From NCBI GenBank assembly GCA_030762895.1, contig CM061069.1, forward strand, positions 100,705,923-100,769,922: DNA of 64,000 nucleotides. The letters are read 5' to 3'. A program made the position numbers and the translations under genes. Positions 44,901-57,300 of this stretch are shown here, piece after piece. Origin of the DNA: Sophora flavescens (lineage: Eukaryota > Streptophyta > Magnoliopsida > Fabales > Fabaceae). Below the pieces are notes generated by a model. It saw only the letters and a list, made by a program, of their open reading frames with translations, made no database searches and was not told the origin of the DNA. Within the stretch, counting starts at the first letter, position 1, and each line of letters starts with the position of its first letter.

Positions 44901-46301
44901 ATTTGATCAAGACTTCAAATCACAAAAATGAATGAAGAACATGATGATGATTGAGTGAGAGAATCATGGTATACCTCTTGTAATTGAAAAATAAGCAAGG
45001 AATCAAGTAGTTGCTTCACAAAAATGGCTTAAGGAACTTAAGAGAATTTTGAGAGAAAATGAAGAACAAAGCAAAGTAAGAAGATGATGACTTAATAAAA
45101 TGGATGGAATGGCCTATTGTTGCGTGTTGGCCGTGGGTTTTGGGGGGCTAAAGGGTCCAAATTGTTTTTCATTTAAGGACAATTTTGTGATTAAGTTAGG
45201 ACTTAAGGACATTTTGGTAATTTCATGCCTAAAGTAATCATGAAAATTATGTGGTTGAGGTTGAAGGAGAGGTGGATGATTTGTGTCCACAAATTGTGGG
45301 GCAAACTTGTCATTTCAATGAAAGTTCAACGGTAAAATAGTCTAAGGGCAAAATGGTCTTTACACTAATTTGAAGAAATATCTAGATTTTTTGTTAAAAG
45401 CAATCATGACATGGGTGACTCATCCATATGACTCACCACCCTAGGTGGCAAGAGGTCTCAGCATCCGATGTCGGGTTTCGTCTCTGCACGTCCGTTCTCG
45501 ACTCCGTCGATTACCCGATTTAGGGTTTTACGCCCGAATCAAGTATAAAACCTAATTTTTTTGAAAATTTCAAAATAACCTATATTGTTGGAAATGGGAT
45601 ATAAAATCTATGCATTTCGTTCTCGGGTCAAAATTAGGTTTTCTGATCAGTAAATCTTACTGTCAGCGAAAACGCAGACGAGGTTCCGTCTGAATTTTCA
45701 ACCGAAGATTTAACCGTATACTTATAAAAATAAGTATGATATGAATATGACTTTGGTTTTCCCAAAGGGTGTGTTTGGTTCAACGGAGGGGAGGGATTTT
45801 AAAGGAGGGGAGGGGAAGGGAGGGGAGGGGAGGGGAGGGGTTTTAATTAGATATTATGTTTGGTTGGGAGGAGGGGAGGGGAGGGGAAATAACTCTTTTC
45901 TTGTTTGGTTCGCAAGGGGAGGGGAGGCATTTTTAAACTAATTTACTTTTATACCCTTTTTAATTTTATATCCTTTTGGATTTTTAAATTTTATTAAGGT
46001 TAATTTCGTCATATCAGTTAAAATATTTTAAAGTTACCTCCCCTCCCCTCCAAATCCCCCCAATATTGGAGGGGAGTCAAAATGGATCTAGGAGGGATTT
46101 TGCTCCCCTCCCCTCCCCTCCCCTCTCAAAATTTGAACCAAACATATAAAATTTAAAATATTCCCTCCCCTCCCCTCCCCTCCCCTCCATTCCCCTCCAA
46201 CCAAACATAGTGAAAATCATTTTCTAAGTTTCAGATAAAAATATAAACATTTATTTATGCTTATGCCGATATTAGAAAGCGATAAAAATCGGGGTGTTAC
46301 A
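41972..46301 (-). repeat. Chromovirus 5' LTR (4330 bp)
   Basis: Minus strand: TGTTACACCCC at 46301 to ...GGTGTTCCA at 41972. It includes a run of 17 C near 44724-44740 and a foldback insertion at 45767-46209. Small open frames inside it (42260-42472, 42799-42999) are not supported as genes. Confidence 0.88.
45767..46209. mobile_element. Foldback element with GGGGA-repeat arms
   Basis: Starts GGTGTGTTTGGTTCAACGG and ends with CCAACCAAACATAG; the left arm carries runs of GGGGA (45789-45840, 45871-45890) and the right arm the complementary CCCCT runs (46036-46060, 46104-46125, 46166-46197). It lies within the chromovirus LTR. The ends resemble the Tourist-like copies at 29782 and 36764, but no clear target duplication is seen. 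Confidence 0.65.
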
Positions 46302-46690
46302 GCCTACAAATGTGACAAAATCAAAGTGACCGGAATACCCATGCCTCCGGATCTGTAACGTTGACGCCCAAGTCTTAATTGAATCTGTAATGGATCGAAG
46401 TTGATCTACCAATCTGAAGCAAACGAACAACGCAACAAGACGGGAAACCAAATGACGCCGCAACAAGACGATGAACAAAACACCGTCGTACACAGACGAC
46501 GGAAACACGGAAAAACACGAAAGAAAAACCAGATCTATATGGAAAAACCACTTATTTAGATAAGGGCGACGATGTAGAGGGGTGATTCCAGGTAAAAAAA
46601 TGGCCCAAAACCACCCCATTCCGGTGGATGAGGAAGAAGAAAAAGAGGAGTAGAGGGAAGGTTGAGAGAGAAAGACGGCTCTAGGTTATG
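46302..46690 (-). repeat. Other half of the LINE-like copy split by the chromovirus
   Basis: Continues the sequence at 38035-38188 across the GCCTA target. It reads on the minus strand from a pyrimidine-rich start (ctttctctctcaaccttccc). A 115-codon minus frame (46619-46272) has no domain I recognise. Boundaries are approximate. Confidence 0.4.
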
Positions 46691-46836
46691 ATTTGTTTTC
46701 ATGTTATTGTTTTAGATGGTAAGTGGAAAATGGAATGATGTAATTTTAAATATTATGTCATATTGGCATGTTGGCAAATGACAGTGTCAGGGCATTTCAA
46801 ACAATACTAAATAAATTATTCTAGACTAATGTAATA

Positions 46837-46849
46837 TATAATAATAATA

Positions 46850-46890
<41 letters not shown>
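46837..46890. repeat. (TAA)n microsatellite
   Basis: About 17 TAA triplets with one TAG interruption. Confidence 0.95.
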
Positions 46891-46892
<2 letters not shown>

Positions 46893-48638
46893 CTTTATAA
46901 AGACCAAATTAATATTTTAAAATTTTTCCGAGGATCAAAACCAAAAGTTTACTCTCTTATTCTTTTGTAATTTTTTTTTTAAATAATAACTTAACAGAAC
47001 AAAGGAGGCTCAATTCAAGTCTCTCATATAATTAGTTAATTACACCCCAATTTTAAAAATTGAGCTTGGGGCCAGTTGAGATAAAAAAAAAATATTCTTT
47101 CTCTTCGTCTTCATTCCTTATGTTGGGCTTAAAATGTCCATAGCAGCAGTGTTACAAATATGTTGTAGCTTGTAAGGCACTTTCTAACCAAAGCTCATCA
47201 GGATAAGCAATTGCCAATTGAGTTCCTTGATGGCATATCCAAATTTAAACTTTGAAGACGGAAGTGTTTGAGGGTAAATATCAAGGATTTAATTAATTGT
47301 TATATAATATCAGTATAAAGATTTTTTACATCATTGATCAATCATAAACTATTGTATTATTAAATATATTTTAACTCTTATTATAACTACCATAAAAATC
47401 ATATAAAAGATGATTTTTAATTAATTGACAGTTTAAATAATTTTATACTGACAGTATATCAAAATTAAAGTCTTAGAGAGTATGCTGTGGTTTCATCTTC
47501 TATATAGGTTATTTAAGCCAAAGTCAAGCAAAATGATTATATACTCACATAGAAAATTAAGGTCAAACAATTATTCCATGTTGTATATTCAATTGATTTC
47601 AAAAATTTAATTTTGAAATTTGAATTTAAAAGTATTTAAATTTTATCATTTAATTTTCCAAACTGCCTCATCAATTTGTTTAATTTCCTTTGATTGGTTT
47701 TATGTGATTTTAATAGCTATCAATTTGCTTTAACAATAGTTTAATATGATTGGTGAAAGGCATTTGGAATTTGGGAACGTGCGATTTTCTCTTCTTGAAG
47801 GCAAATGATCCGTTAGAGCACTATTTATTTGGAGGTGCCATTCTAATAGCCATTTAATGACCATTATTCTGTTGGAATTTTGCAACGAGCTTTTTTGCTC
47901 TTAATGAGAAATGAATTGCCATTATTATTATTTTATTTGAGTTTAAACGAAAATAGAATTTGAATATACATTGAATATTATTACAATCAAATTAGCTAAT
48001 GACATTAATTGGAAATTTCATTCCAATGTTTGTGCACGTGTTCCTTTTGTGCAGCTGGTTTGCAACGTGCAGATTGTCTATAATGGCAATTTAATTCCCC
48101 TTTCAATGTCACATTGATTTGCTGCTCACAGAATAAGGAAAGGATAAATACACTTTGAAAGGCAAGTCTTTGGTAGAGCAACGAAAAAAAGTGTGACACA
48201 GGATAGAAACACAATTCTGTGCTGTTGTAGTCCTGGTATTTGTGTCAGCCGAGCCTGTTATATTTTGGGTGGAGTTTCGTATTTTGCAATCATTAAAGAC
48301 AGTATCCCTAAATATTATCCAACGTTCCATTGAAGGTCTAGTTAGATGGTTAGTTCTAGAGAAATTATCTTGCTACTAATTAGCACTTTGAAGCTATTAT
48401 TTGAAGGTCAACCACCACTTGTCAAACGCCAAAGACACCAATCCTACATGCTCCACTTGTTCATAACACATTGTTTTCCGCCTTACATTCCTTCTTACCA
48501 CTCCCATAATCCTCTCTTTCTTCTTTCATAAACACCTCAACTCACAAACAAAAATCACACTCATAAAAAAAAAAGTTTGAACATATACTTATATAACAAA
48601 ACAAAGAAAAGAACATATATAATTTCGAAAAAAGCAAT
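46891..48638. other. AT-rich intergenic sequence upstream of the small gene
   Basis: No gene is recognised. A loose inverted repeat at about 47289-47475 (atcagtataaag / tttatactgacag) looks like a decayed MITE. G-box CACGTG occurs at 48035-48040, about 600 bp upstream of the ATG at 48639. Confidence 0.5.
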
Positions 48639-48911
48639 ATGGTTGAACAAGGAAAAGTGAAGATGGCAGATGCTGGGGCAGTGAAAGGGCATTCACCACC
48701 TGGACAACAACAACATTCCACAGAGGTACTTCACCAACGTAAGAAAATGCCTATGAGTCCCATGAGATTGGCCATTGGTGGCTTTGCAGTAACTGCTGTG
48801 CTAGGTTACTTGGTTTTGTACTCCAAAAAGAAGCCTGAAGCTTCAGCCATGGATGTTGCAAAGGTTACTAGTGGTGTGGCACATCCAGAAAACACACGTC
48901 CCCACGATTAG
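48639..48911 (+). CDS. Small single-pass membrane protein (90 aa), function unknown
   Basis: I do not recognise a named family. The frame begins MVEQGKVKMADAGAVKGHSP, hydrophilic and Gln/His-rich to residue 37, then a basic patch RKKMPMSPMR, one hydrophobic segment at about 44-63 (LAIGGFAVTAVLGYLVLY) and SKKK after it. Positive charges on both sides of the helix leave topology open; an organelle-directed tail-like protein is possible. The A-rich leader without upstream ATG close by and ATG context gcaatATGG fit a plant gene. A MITE-like sequence follows the stop. No TATA box is convincing (tcataaaca near 48527 is weak). It has no other-frame competitor. Confidence 0.72.
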   Translation: MVEQGKVKMADAGAVKGHSPPGQQQHSTEVLHQRKKMPMSPMRLAIGGFAVTAVLGYLVLYSKKKPEASAMDVAKVTSGVAHPENTRPHD

Positions 48912-48964
48912 ATCACCATTCATTGGCATATATACTTTTATATATTAATTAATATGAAAAATAC

Positions 48965-49125
48965 TAACGGCACACCCTCTAACACTTTTATTCCAACACA
49001 CTTATTCTTATTTGTTGAAATTCATGTGGGTCCCAACAAATTCTAATGGCATCCCACGTGAAGTTCAACATATACAGGAGATGAGTGTGTTGGAAAGAGA
49101 CTATCACAGAGTGTGTTGGTTTACC
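48965..49125. mobile_element. MITE-like inverted repeat downstream of the small gene
   Basis: The left arm ccaacacactta-type sequence at 48991-49002 is mirrored by gagtgtgttgg at 49082-49093, and outer parts pair (acaccctctaaca / agagtgtgttgg). No target duplication is resolved. Confidence 0.45.
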
Positions 49126-49443
49126 ACCTTGAAGCATAAGCTAATGAGCTTATAGTACTTTTATATATTGTTGATTTGTTTTGTTATGTTTTATTCTTAT
49201 TCATTCCTCTCTCTTACTAAGTCTACCTTTTCTTATCTTTATTTTATTTTTGATGACTCTGTCTTCATTCTCATCATATCATTGTATTGTGGCATCGATC
49301 AATGGTCGTGTTTCAAAGGAATAAGATCCTGCAATAAACATTAGTGGTTAGCCTTTGTACTTTTATTTGAAAGAACGTCAATGAATCTGGATTTTCTATC
49401 GTGAAAAAAACCATACATTCTCACGTTTTTTTTTTAACCAAAT

Positions 49444-49480
49444 ACATTCACACGTTAATACTGCATTAACGTGGGAATGT
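49444..49480. other. Near-perfect short hairpin
   Basis: ACATTCACACGTTAAT (49444-49459) pairs 15 of 16 with ATTAACGTGGGAATGT (49465-49480) around a 5-base loop. It probably belongs to a decayed MITE. Confidence 0.6.
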
Positions 49481-49579
49481 GTAATTTTTTTTACCACAAG
49501 GAATGTCAATTAAACATGAATAGTTGTAATGTGTGATTTATGTGTGGATCGGAAGTTAGAGAGGCCCATCATCATTAAT

Positions 49580-49830
49580 ACTCTCTCTAGACTCAATTAT
49601 AAGTAAAAAATGACATTTTTTCTGACTCAATGTTTGTATTCCAAAAATCAAGAAAATTAACCGACCCAATAAATTGTCCTTTTATTTTTTCAATAAGTAT
49701 TTAAGACTCCCAAGACAATTAAATGATAGTTTAGTAATTATAACTCTTTTTTTACATAAATCAAGATAATTAAACTAAATTAGCTAATAAGTATGAAATT
49801 AATTAATTTTACTTATAATTAAGTCCGATG
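49580..49830. mobile_element. Stowaway-like MITE (about 250 bp)
   Basis: The left end is TACTCTCTCTAGACTCAATT then ATAAGTAAAA; the right end is ttttacttataattaagtcc. This resembles the CTCCCTC...ATTATAAGT ends of Stowaway (Tc1/mariner) MITEs, with TA at the left border. Confidence 0.55.
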
Positions 49831-50600
49831 AAATAATTTTTCAGAACCTGTATCAAAGGTTAATAAGAGCATGACACTATATGTTGTTAGACCCAATAGG
49901 GCTAAGGTCAATGCAATGTCCTTAATAAGTGTGGAGTTGGCAAAAGAAATGTCCCACTCGTGGAGAGCATGGACAAAATATCCCATCCTCGCAGCGGAAG
50001 AATGCAAGTGTTCAGACCAATGGAAGGTGTCAAAAAGCTTCCAATACAACACTCAAAATGTCCTAATTATTCTTGACTCTAACTTTTGGTCCCAAGTGTT
50101 TTAGTCGAGTTTTAAATAAATTCATATAATTTAAAAAATTTAAATTAAATTCCTATAATAAATTTGATGCTGTGTTGTTAAACTCAGCTCAATCCGATAG
50201 GTCCGACTGGTTGACTTGAGATCCGATCACCAAACCGGTTCAAATTGCTTAATTAATTGATCACTTGTGCAATCAACTCAGAGAGAACCGAGTTGATCCA
50301 ACCAGTTTTTGTAAAAATGGGTGACTTGTTCAAGTCCTCTTGACTTGTTCGGGTCATGTTTATTTATGTATGGTTCTACTCAATAAGTTTTTAAACTATT
50401 TGAAAATTTCTAAACAAATCCGCATAGTTTAGAAATTATAATTAAATTTCCAAATTTCCAAATAATTTATAATTAGATCTCACGTTTTTAATTGTACCTC
50501 CGAACTTTTATAAATAATTTATAATTAAGAGGATTTCTGATTTTTTTTTTTTGAAAGGAACAGGTCTATATCATTGCCATACCAAAAGCATTCACATTAC
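49831..50600. other. Intergenic sequence, nothing recognised
   Basis: AT-rich, with a moderately GC-rich part at 49880-50060 that is open on both strands (49871-50104 plus, 50052-49819 minus) but shows no domain. Confidence 0.5.
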
Positions 50601-50850
50601 AAAACTAATGGGATGTTGGTCTATTGGAAGCAAGTAGCCCCCATAAGGAGGAGAACCTGTGAAACCTGGATTCGAATCCTTGTGGAGTCACCCCCAATGG
50701 GAGGCTGAGAACCAAATGGTAAAACCCTGCTCAATCAGTCGAATAAGAGATTAGTCTCATAGCGGGCCTGAATAACTAAGTCGTGGGATACTTTGGTGGA
50801 CATACTCGACCCAAAGGGCCAATTAGAGTGAATTCCGAAAAAAAAAGGGG
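50600..50850 (+). mobile_element. SINE-like sequence
   Basis: An A-box-like ttggtctattgga (50615-50627) and a B-box-like ggattcgaatcc (50668-50679) with an A-rich 3' end at 50838-50847. The spacing fits a tRNA-derived polymerase III promoter. No flanking duplication was found, so limits are approximate. Confidence 0.45.
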
Positions 50851-51155
50851 AAAACATAACAACCGGATTTATGATCTTATTTATTTATTTATGGCTAAGA
50901 TGTAGTTTTGGTCCCTCAACTTTTTCACTTTGGTGAAAATAGTCCTTCTGGTTTTTTTTGTGGTGATTATAGTCCCTATAAAATTTTGAAGTTGCACAAA
51001 TGGTCCCTGTGCCAAGTCACTGTTAAAAAACAAACGACATCTTCTTATAAATAATAATTGATAAATAAATATAATTCCCATTTTATTTGCAGTAGTAGTC
51101 ACTCTCAAACGACATCGTTGTAGACCCATCCGTCGACTTGCTATGCTGGTGACGC

Positions 51156-52255
51156 CATTACAAGAAAAATTGGTATTACCGAAGGTCATAGGCCGTCGCA
51201 AATAGTAAAAATCCGTTGCAAAATGAGTGTTTCTGACGGATTTGTGACGGCTTCGGATCCGTCACTAATACGGTCGTCACAAACAGTTTCTGACAGTTTT
51301 TTTAAGTGGCCGTAAAAAATTTGTGATGGTTTTATTCGTCACAAACGTTAACCCGGTACTGACGGCTAGACCGTTACAAATGTTACTGATGGATTGGCCG
51401 TCGCAAAATTTACTAACGGTTTGGCTGTCGCAAAATTTACTGACGGTCTGGCCGTCGCAAATATCTTTCCCTGTAGCGACGGCTTGGTCATCGCAAATAC
51501 TAATATATATTTTATTAAATTAACATTTAATGCAATCCCAGGTTTCCGCAACAGTTGAGAAACAGAAGAGAGCATATTTTGTTGCATCTTTTCCAACTTT
51601 TCCAAACGATCATTTGAGCATTGTATTTCCATCTCATACATTTTCCAATCTTGTTCACGTCTCTATAAATGTAGAAGAATTTGTTCTTTGTCATGTTAGT
51701 GTTAAATGCAGAAGAAGTTGTTCTCTATCTCAATTTTCAAACTCGACGTTTCGATCATCACGTGGGGTAGTCCCTAGTCCATGGAGATTTTGCAAAGAAT
51801 GGCTATGAACCGGTTTGTCCCTATGGATATTCTGTTTTGCAATTAATATTTATTGGACCTTACCGACGAATTTTCGACGGTAAGGCTGTCGCAAAATGAA
51901 AATAATATTTGCGTTCGCTTAGTCCGTTGCATATCTTGCAACCTCGGAAATCCCACTTTCCTTACCGACGGCTTCAACCGTTGCAAATTTGGACAAAAAT
52001 TATCGACGAAAAAAGGCGTCGCAAATTAAAAATTTCCTTCACTAAATTGGCACCATGTTTTCACGGAAAAGTGCGCATTTATTAGCGACAAATTTATCGA
52101 CGGCTAATGTAAAAAAGCCGTGGCAAATTCACAAAAATGACAGTTCCGCTTAGCGATGGCTTAAGCCATCTTAAGCCGTCAGAAATGTCTATATTTTCGT
52201 CCGCTTTTTGGCCTTCACAAAAAGACCGTCGCAAATTTGATCGATTCTTGTAGTG
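51156..52255. mobile_element. Non-autonomous CACTA element (1100 bp)
   Basis: The left terminus is CATTACAAGAAAAA (one change from CACTACAAGAAA), the right terminus is TTCTTGTAGTG, its reverse complement. Subterminal repeats such as gacggtctggccgtcgcaaa recur about ten times near both ends. The flanks are cgc and tgc, a 3-bp duplication with one C/T change. No transposase; the interior 51541-51808 is open (MQSQVSATVEKQKRAYFVAS) and may be captured host sequence. Confidence 0.9.
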
Positions 52256-52532
52256 TGCCCCACCCTCCTCTTCCCGATGCATTCCCGCCACATCTCTTGT
52301 TGCCGCTGCTGGCAAATTTGACGGGGGCACCCGCCGGCCTCGATCGTGAATTATGGCTACTGGATTTGTCGGAAACGATGGTGATCGGGATGACGACGCA
52401 TGCACGGATACGTCGCTTGCGAATGACGGAGAGGGGAGGGGGAATGAGGGGATGTCGAAGTCGGAAGGGTCAAAAGGGAGGAGGTCGTCGAAGTCGGTGG
52501 CGAGGCAAAAGCTAGTGTCAGAGTGGTGAAGT

Positions 52533-53920
52533 TGACACGGGGAAACACAAGAAGGGGGGATTGAATTGTGTTTTTAATAGTTTTTCGAAAAAGTTTTTTC
52601 TCAAAACTTTTACAAGCAAAACAGTAAAAACAACACACAAACATGAAAACCTTTTTAAAGAGTTAACAAACTCAAATTCAAAAACACCACAGTTAGTATA
52701 ATCAAAAACTGTAAAAGATAAGGGTTAGAAGATCCACACAAGTATTTTATCCTGGTTCACTCTCTTCCAACCAAGAGTTACGTCCAGTCCCTTCTACCTG
52801 AAGGTTTTCTCCACTGTTCTCCAAATAGATTACAAGTATTCAACACCTCTTCAGGCTACAAGTATTCATTCTCAACCAAGCCTCTTCAGGCTCTAACTAT
52901 AACAAAGAGATTAACAGATTTGATCTAAGAACTCACTATGTGTGAGGATATGAAAGTTTAAGATCAGCAAGGTTTACAAGTACACTTGTTTAACAATTTC
53001 AGCAACGTTTTTGCACTATTGATATCAGAGCTTGTATATATGTATTCTGAGGTTCTTCTAGTATATATAGAAGGAGTGCTTTACTTTCTTGAACTTCTTC
53101 AACGGTCTTCAAGATATATCCGTTTAGACATAGCATTAAATGCTTGGATCCGTTGAGACTGATAACTTGATATGCTTCATGGAGAAGCACTCTTGTTTAT
53201 CAGAGGAATGCTCAAAGTAGAGCTGTCACTTCCTTATTGTACCAAAGGTAGCTTTCTGACTTTCCTTCTTTGTACTTGATTTGAACTTTACTGCAATGTA
53301 GATGACATAGTACAGAGGTTTATGTTCTCGATGGTACTATATTTCTAATCTTAAGAAACAAAGAATTAACAATTGAAGCAACAAGGATAAAGAGACATAT
53401 ATTCTCTTGAATTAAATAGACAAACATTTGAAATAAATACGCTTAAGCTTAGACGGGTTCACGTTTTAAAAGCTAGTAGACGCGCAGGTCTTTGGACGTG
53501 CAAGATTAACTTATCAGAAAGACGGGCTCGTCTACTGATACTGTATCTTTAAGCATTTGTCTAACTTCAAGTTTTTGGACTCGCTATACTCAATAATATC
53601 GTCTGCTGACGTGGCGTCTAGTGAGACTACTCGTCTATTATCAAGTCTTTGGATTTGTTATTTTTCTGAAGATTGTTTTAGTGGCTCGACTACTTGATTT
53701 TTCTTAAACTTAGATAATCTTCTACCTTAGCCAATTTAAGATCTCGTCTAACACAATCTTAACAGACTCTGAATATTACACATATTGCAGACTCGTCTAG
53801 AGAATCAATTATAGAACAAACAAGTTAGATCTTTGACAATACTTTGCCATACAAATTTAACTTTTTGTTAACATCAAAACTTAAGAGATTATTTAACCCA
53901 AAACCACTTTGGTTCTAACA
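52533..53920 (-). repeat. SIRE 3' LTR (1388 bp)
   Basis: Minus strand: TGTTAGAACC at 53920, next to the PPT, to ...CCCGTGTCA at 52533. The left limit is inferred from the TG/CA rule. Words such as TAGACG and GGACGTG are scattered at 53440-53820, as in the solo LTR at 38472-40439. Confidence 0.8.
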
Positions 53921-53936
53921 ATCTCCCCCTTTTTTA
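53921..53936 (-). other. SIRE polypurine tract
   Basis: The minus strand reads AAAAAAGGGGGAGAT directly before the LTR, the usual plus-strand primer of SIRE-type elements. Confidence 0.88.
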
Positions 53937-54384
53937 TGATGACAAAAACTAATTAAATTTGAGTGAACAAAGTCTAAGAGAGCTACAGAGCTCCCCCTAA
54001 GACAAAGCATTCAAACTTAAAAAAAATAAAACAGATAAGCAGCAGCACATATCATATATCTTATATGTTATGCATTGACTTAGTCATATTCAAAACATAG
54101 TATCAGAGCTAAAAGAACCTTTAAGAAAATAGCTATAAAAGCATAAGGATATATCAAAAGCAGCAAACAAAGTATCAGAGCATATTAAACAGAGGTATGC
54201 AACAAAACAATATAAGAGTATGCATATGCAAACAGATACTTATAATCCAAAAACTGACTTTTTGAATATATATTTCTTTATAAATTTAATTCTCAAACAA
54301 TTCATTTCTCCCCCTTTTTTGTCGTCAGATAAAAGGAAACAGGAGTGGACCATCATTGTCAGTTAAAAAGAGAAAAGAAAACTA

Positions 54385-57300
54385 AGAGGAGGGTTGAGGT
54401 GGTTGAGGAGGGTCTTGATTTGGTGGAGGTGGAGGAGGTTGAACAAGATTGTGACTTTGTTGGAAACTGGTAAGGATGCTCATCATCTGACTAATTAGAA
54501 CATTTGTTGGGGCCAAGGCTTCTGCAACTTGTTCCTTTACCTGTTCCTTGACCTCTACTTTCTCCTCTACTATTTTGCCTATATTTTATTCAAAATTTGG
54601 TGGCAGTGAAGGTCTTGAACTTTCAGTTGAGTCATGCAGATATTACTGACCTTGTAGAGTATTGAGAGCTTGAGATTGTTGAGGCTGGTCATGTTGATGT
54701 ATGATTTGCCCGAGCCGATGGTTGTGAAGAATGCTTTCCCGAAGTTTCTTGTCTGCTTGCAGACTCAGCAACTTCTTCACCCATTGGTTTAGTCTAGACA
54801 GCTGTTGTGTGCATATCAGGACCTTCAACAGTTATCTCTTCCTCAGTGTTCTCAGTAGAAGAAGAAGAGTCTTCAAAAGGTTGTGGAGATGATGCAAGAG
54901 TAAGCACGAGGAGTAGGCAAATATGGAGCCCGGTGAACAGGGGCTTTTTCATAGACAGGACTGATCAAAGGAATTCCAAGAGTGCCCTCATGGATATAGA
55001 AGCAAACGTTAGAGAGACCAAACTTTACTCTAACTGTTGGAGTGTTTCTTTTATCTTGATCACTCGGTCTAGAGGATGATGGTTGCCTACCGCATATTTT
55101 AATATGACAAGCCCAAAAGTCTCTTGCATCCTCATTTGTCCTTTTATCTTCATCTTCATTCTCCTCAAGCAAGAATTGCAGCATTTACTTAGTAATCAGA
55201 GGATCATCATATGATTCCAGCATACAAGAGTTATTAGCAGGCATCTTATACTTGTTTCTTCTGAACTTGGCATCCTTGTCCGAGTTCAGATCAATCATGT
55301 TGAGCCTTGGACAGATCATGGGAGGTCTCACTCCAAGTCTGGTTTCTTTGGTGGAGTGGAATAGCCAGGTGGGTGGCACAAAATTGGCAACCCTGACATA
55401 CCTAGGCAGTTCAATCTCAACCTTCAGGTGTGCATACATGATGTGATCCACAACATCAGTAGCTCTGTCATATGCCCTCAGATGTACAAAGTTATTCCAT
55501 TTTGTATTCTTGTCCATGATGAACTCTGCTCTGCCATAAGTCCTTGATCTTCTGCATTCAATGTACTTGGAAACATCCTTGAGTGGATTTGACCACCAGA
55601 CAGGAATGATATGCCTGTTTACACCATCAGTGTGAGGTTTGAAGGGTGGGAATTTTATGAGGTTTGGATATATTTTTCTAGGTGGGAATTTCTGTAGTGG
55701 AAGGTGAGTGAGGGCAGGTCCAATATTATTGTATAAAAGAGATGGAAGTGGATTAGTCTGCTTATAAGGAATGGGTGCATGCCATGGGGTGTATGTAGGT
55801 TCAGGCTCATATTCATACACAAGGAGAGGGTAAAAAGGTCTGGTTGACTCTAGCTCAGGTTCATGTTTATGATAGAGGATTCTCCAATCTCTCTTGACTT
55901 TGGCTCAGCTTTCAGCTTTGCCACTATATAAGATTGAAGGGTCAGTGTAGGGAAAGGTGACTTTTGGAATTTTGGGAAATGGGGCACCAGGGTTGTTCCC
56001 TACATCATCTGATTGACCCTACATCATCTGATTGATTAAACCAGGGATCATCAGCAGGTATTATGGGTTGGAAAAGTGGTCTATTTGGCGAGGTTTGGAC
56101 AGATGAGTGGGTTGGTGAGGTTATTTGTGGTGATGAGGTTTGTGGTCCAGTGTCAAATTGTGTTGGAAGTGTGGGTCTATACACATCAGTGTGAAGTGAT
56201 TGTGATGGTGGTAACACAGACAGTGCAGGTGTGGAATCATTCATATTCTCAAAAATTTCTACTAGATCATCTACTGCTAATTGAACAGGATCATTAGAAG
56301 GGATGCTTACCTTAGGAGCCACAGCAGACTTGGCCTTCCTAGCAGGTTGCCTCCTGGTCTGAATAGAGGTAGCAGCAACAGAAGTAGACAGCTTCTGCTT
56401 CTTCAAAATGTCACCAATAGGGACATTATCCTCATCATCCTCATCTTCATTGTGAGACATGATTAGATTCCTTGTCCTTTTCTGTGTAGGAGCAGGTTGT
56501 GATGCCGTAGAAGATAGTTCCCTAATCACAATTCCGGTGAAGGCCTTTTTGCAATAGCCAACAGGCTTCTTAGCTCTAGTTGATTTTCTCCCTACTTGTA
56601 TTTCTTTTCAGTCCTAGTACTTCATCATTGTTTAGTTCAATTTGTTCTTCTTTTACTTTAAGCATCTCTTCCTCCTTGGCCAAAGTAGCTTGAGTAATTG
56701 TGCTTAGTTTCATGTTTGTCAAGTTCATCTTGCCAAAAACTACAAGCAGACATTTCATTCTTAGTTAGAATTTCGGTTTGCTCTTATGGTGACTTGGCGA
56801 GCAAGGATGTCATAAATTCCTTGAGCTTTGAAATTTTTTTTACAGTAAATGACAGAAGGGAATGGCGGTTGCCTTCTCCTGTTGTACCATAGAGAATCCT
56901 AGGCAGATTGATCTTGGTCTCTTGTGCTAAGTGACAAAGACAGAATTTGTGTAGAGCAGAGAGGTTGTCCTTTGATCCAGTCTTGTGAAGAACAGCCTTA
57001 TTCAAGATTTGATGGAGGATTCTCACTTCATCCTTCATCTCTACTGCCTTCCAAGAGTGGTTCCTGACCGTATCTTGCCTCATCAGAAATGCAACAACTA
57101 CCTCTGAACCTCCAAGATCCTTTTCCCAGCTATCAGTGATGAAAATCCCTTCTTGGGCATAGTGAACAGCTTCAGAGATTGTTTTCTCAGACACTACCAC
57201 TCTTTTTCCAAGTATGTCAGCATAAATTTCAGTATCTTTCACCTGAGGGTTTCTCCAGAAGTCCCTGATCAGATTTGGGTAGACAGAGACCTTCTCCACG

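Larger units (their letters stand above)
38189..46301 (-). mobile_element. Tekay/Del-type chromovirus, internally deleted
   Basis: A 4.3-kb 5' LTR (41972-46301) starts TGTTACACCCC on the minus strand, followed by an initiator-Met PBS and gag. The 3' LTR remnant (38189-40686) ends ...GTGTTACA. GCCTA is duplicated at 38184-38188 and 46302-46306. From the gag zinc knuckles the sequence passes straight into the middle of the 3' LTR, so protease, RT, RNase H, integrase and the 5' part of the 3' LTR are missing. Long LTRs beginning TGTTACACCCC and the iMet primer suit the Tekay chromovirus lineage. Confidence 0.9.

Noticed and set aside
50600..50850. Functional tRNA gene at the B-box-like site
   Set aside because: No acceptor-stem pairing or anticodon arm could be drawn; a SINE-like copy is the better reading.
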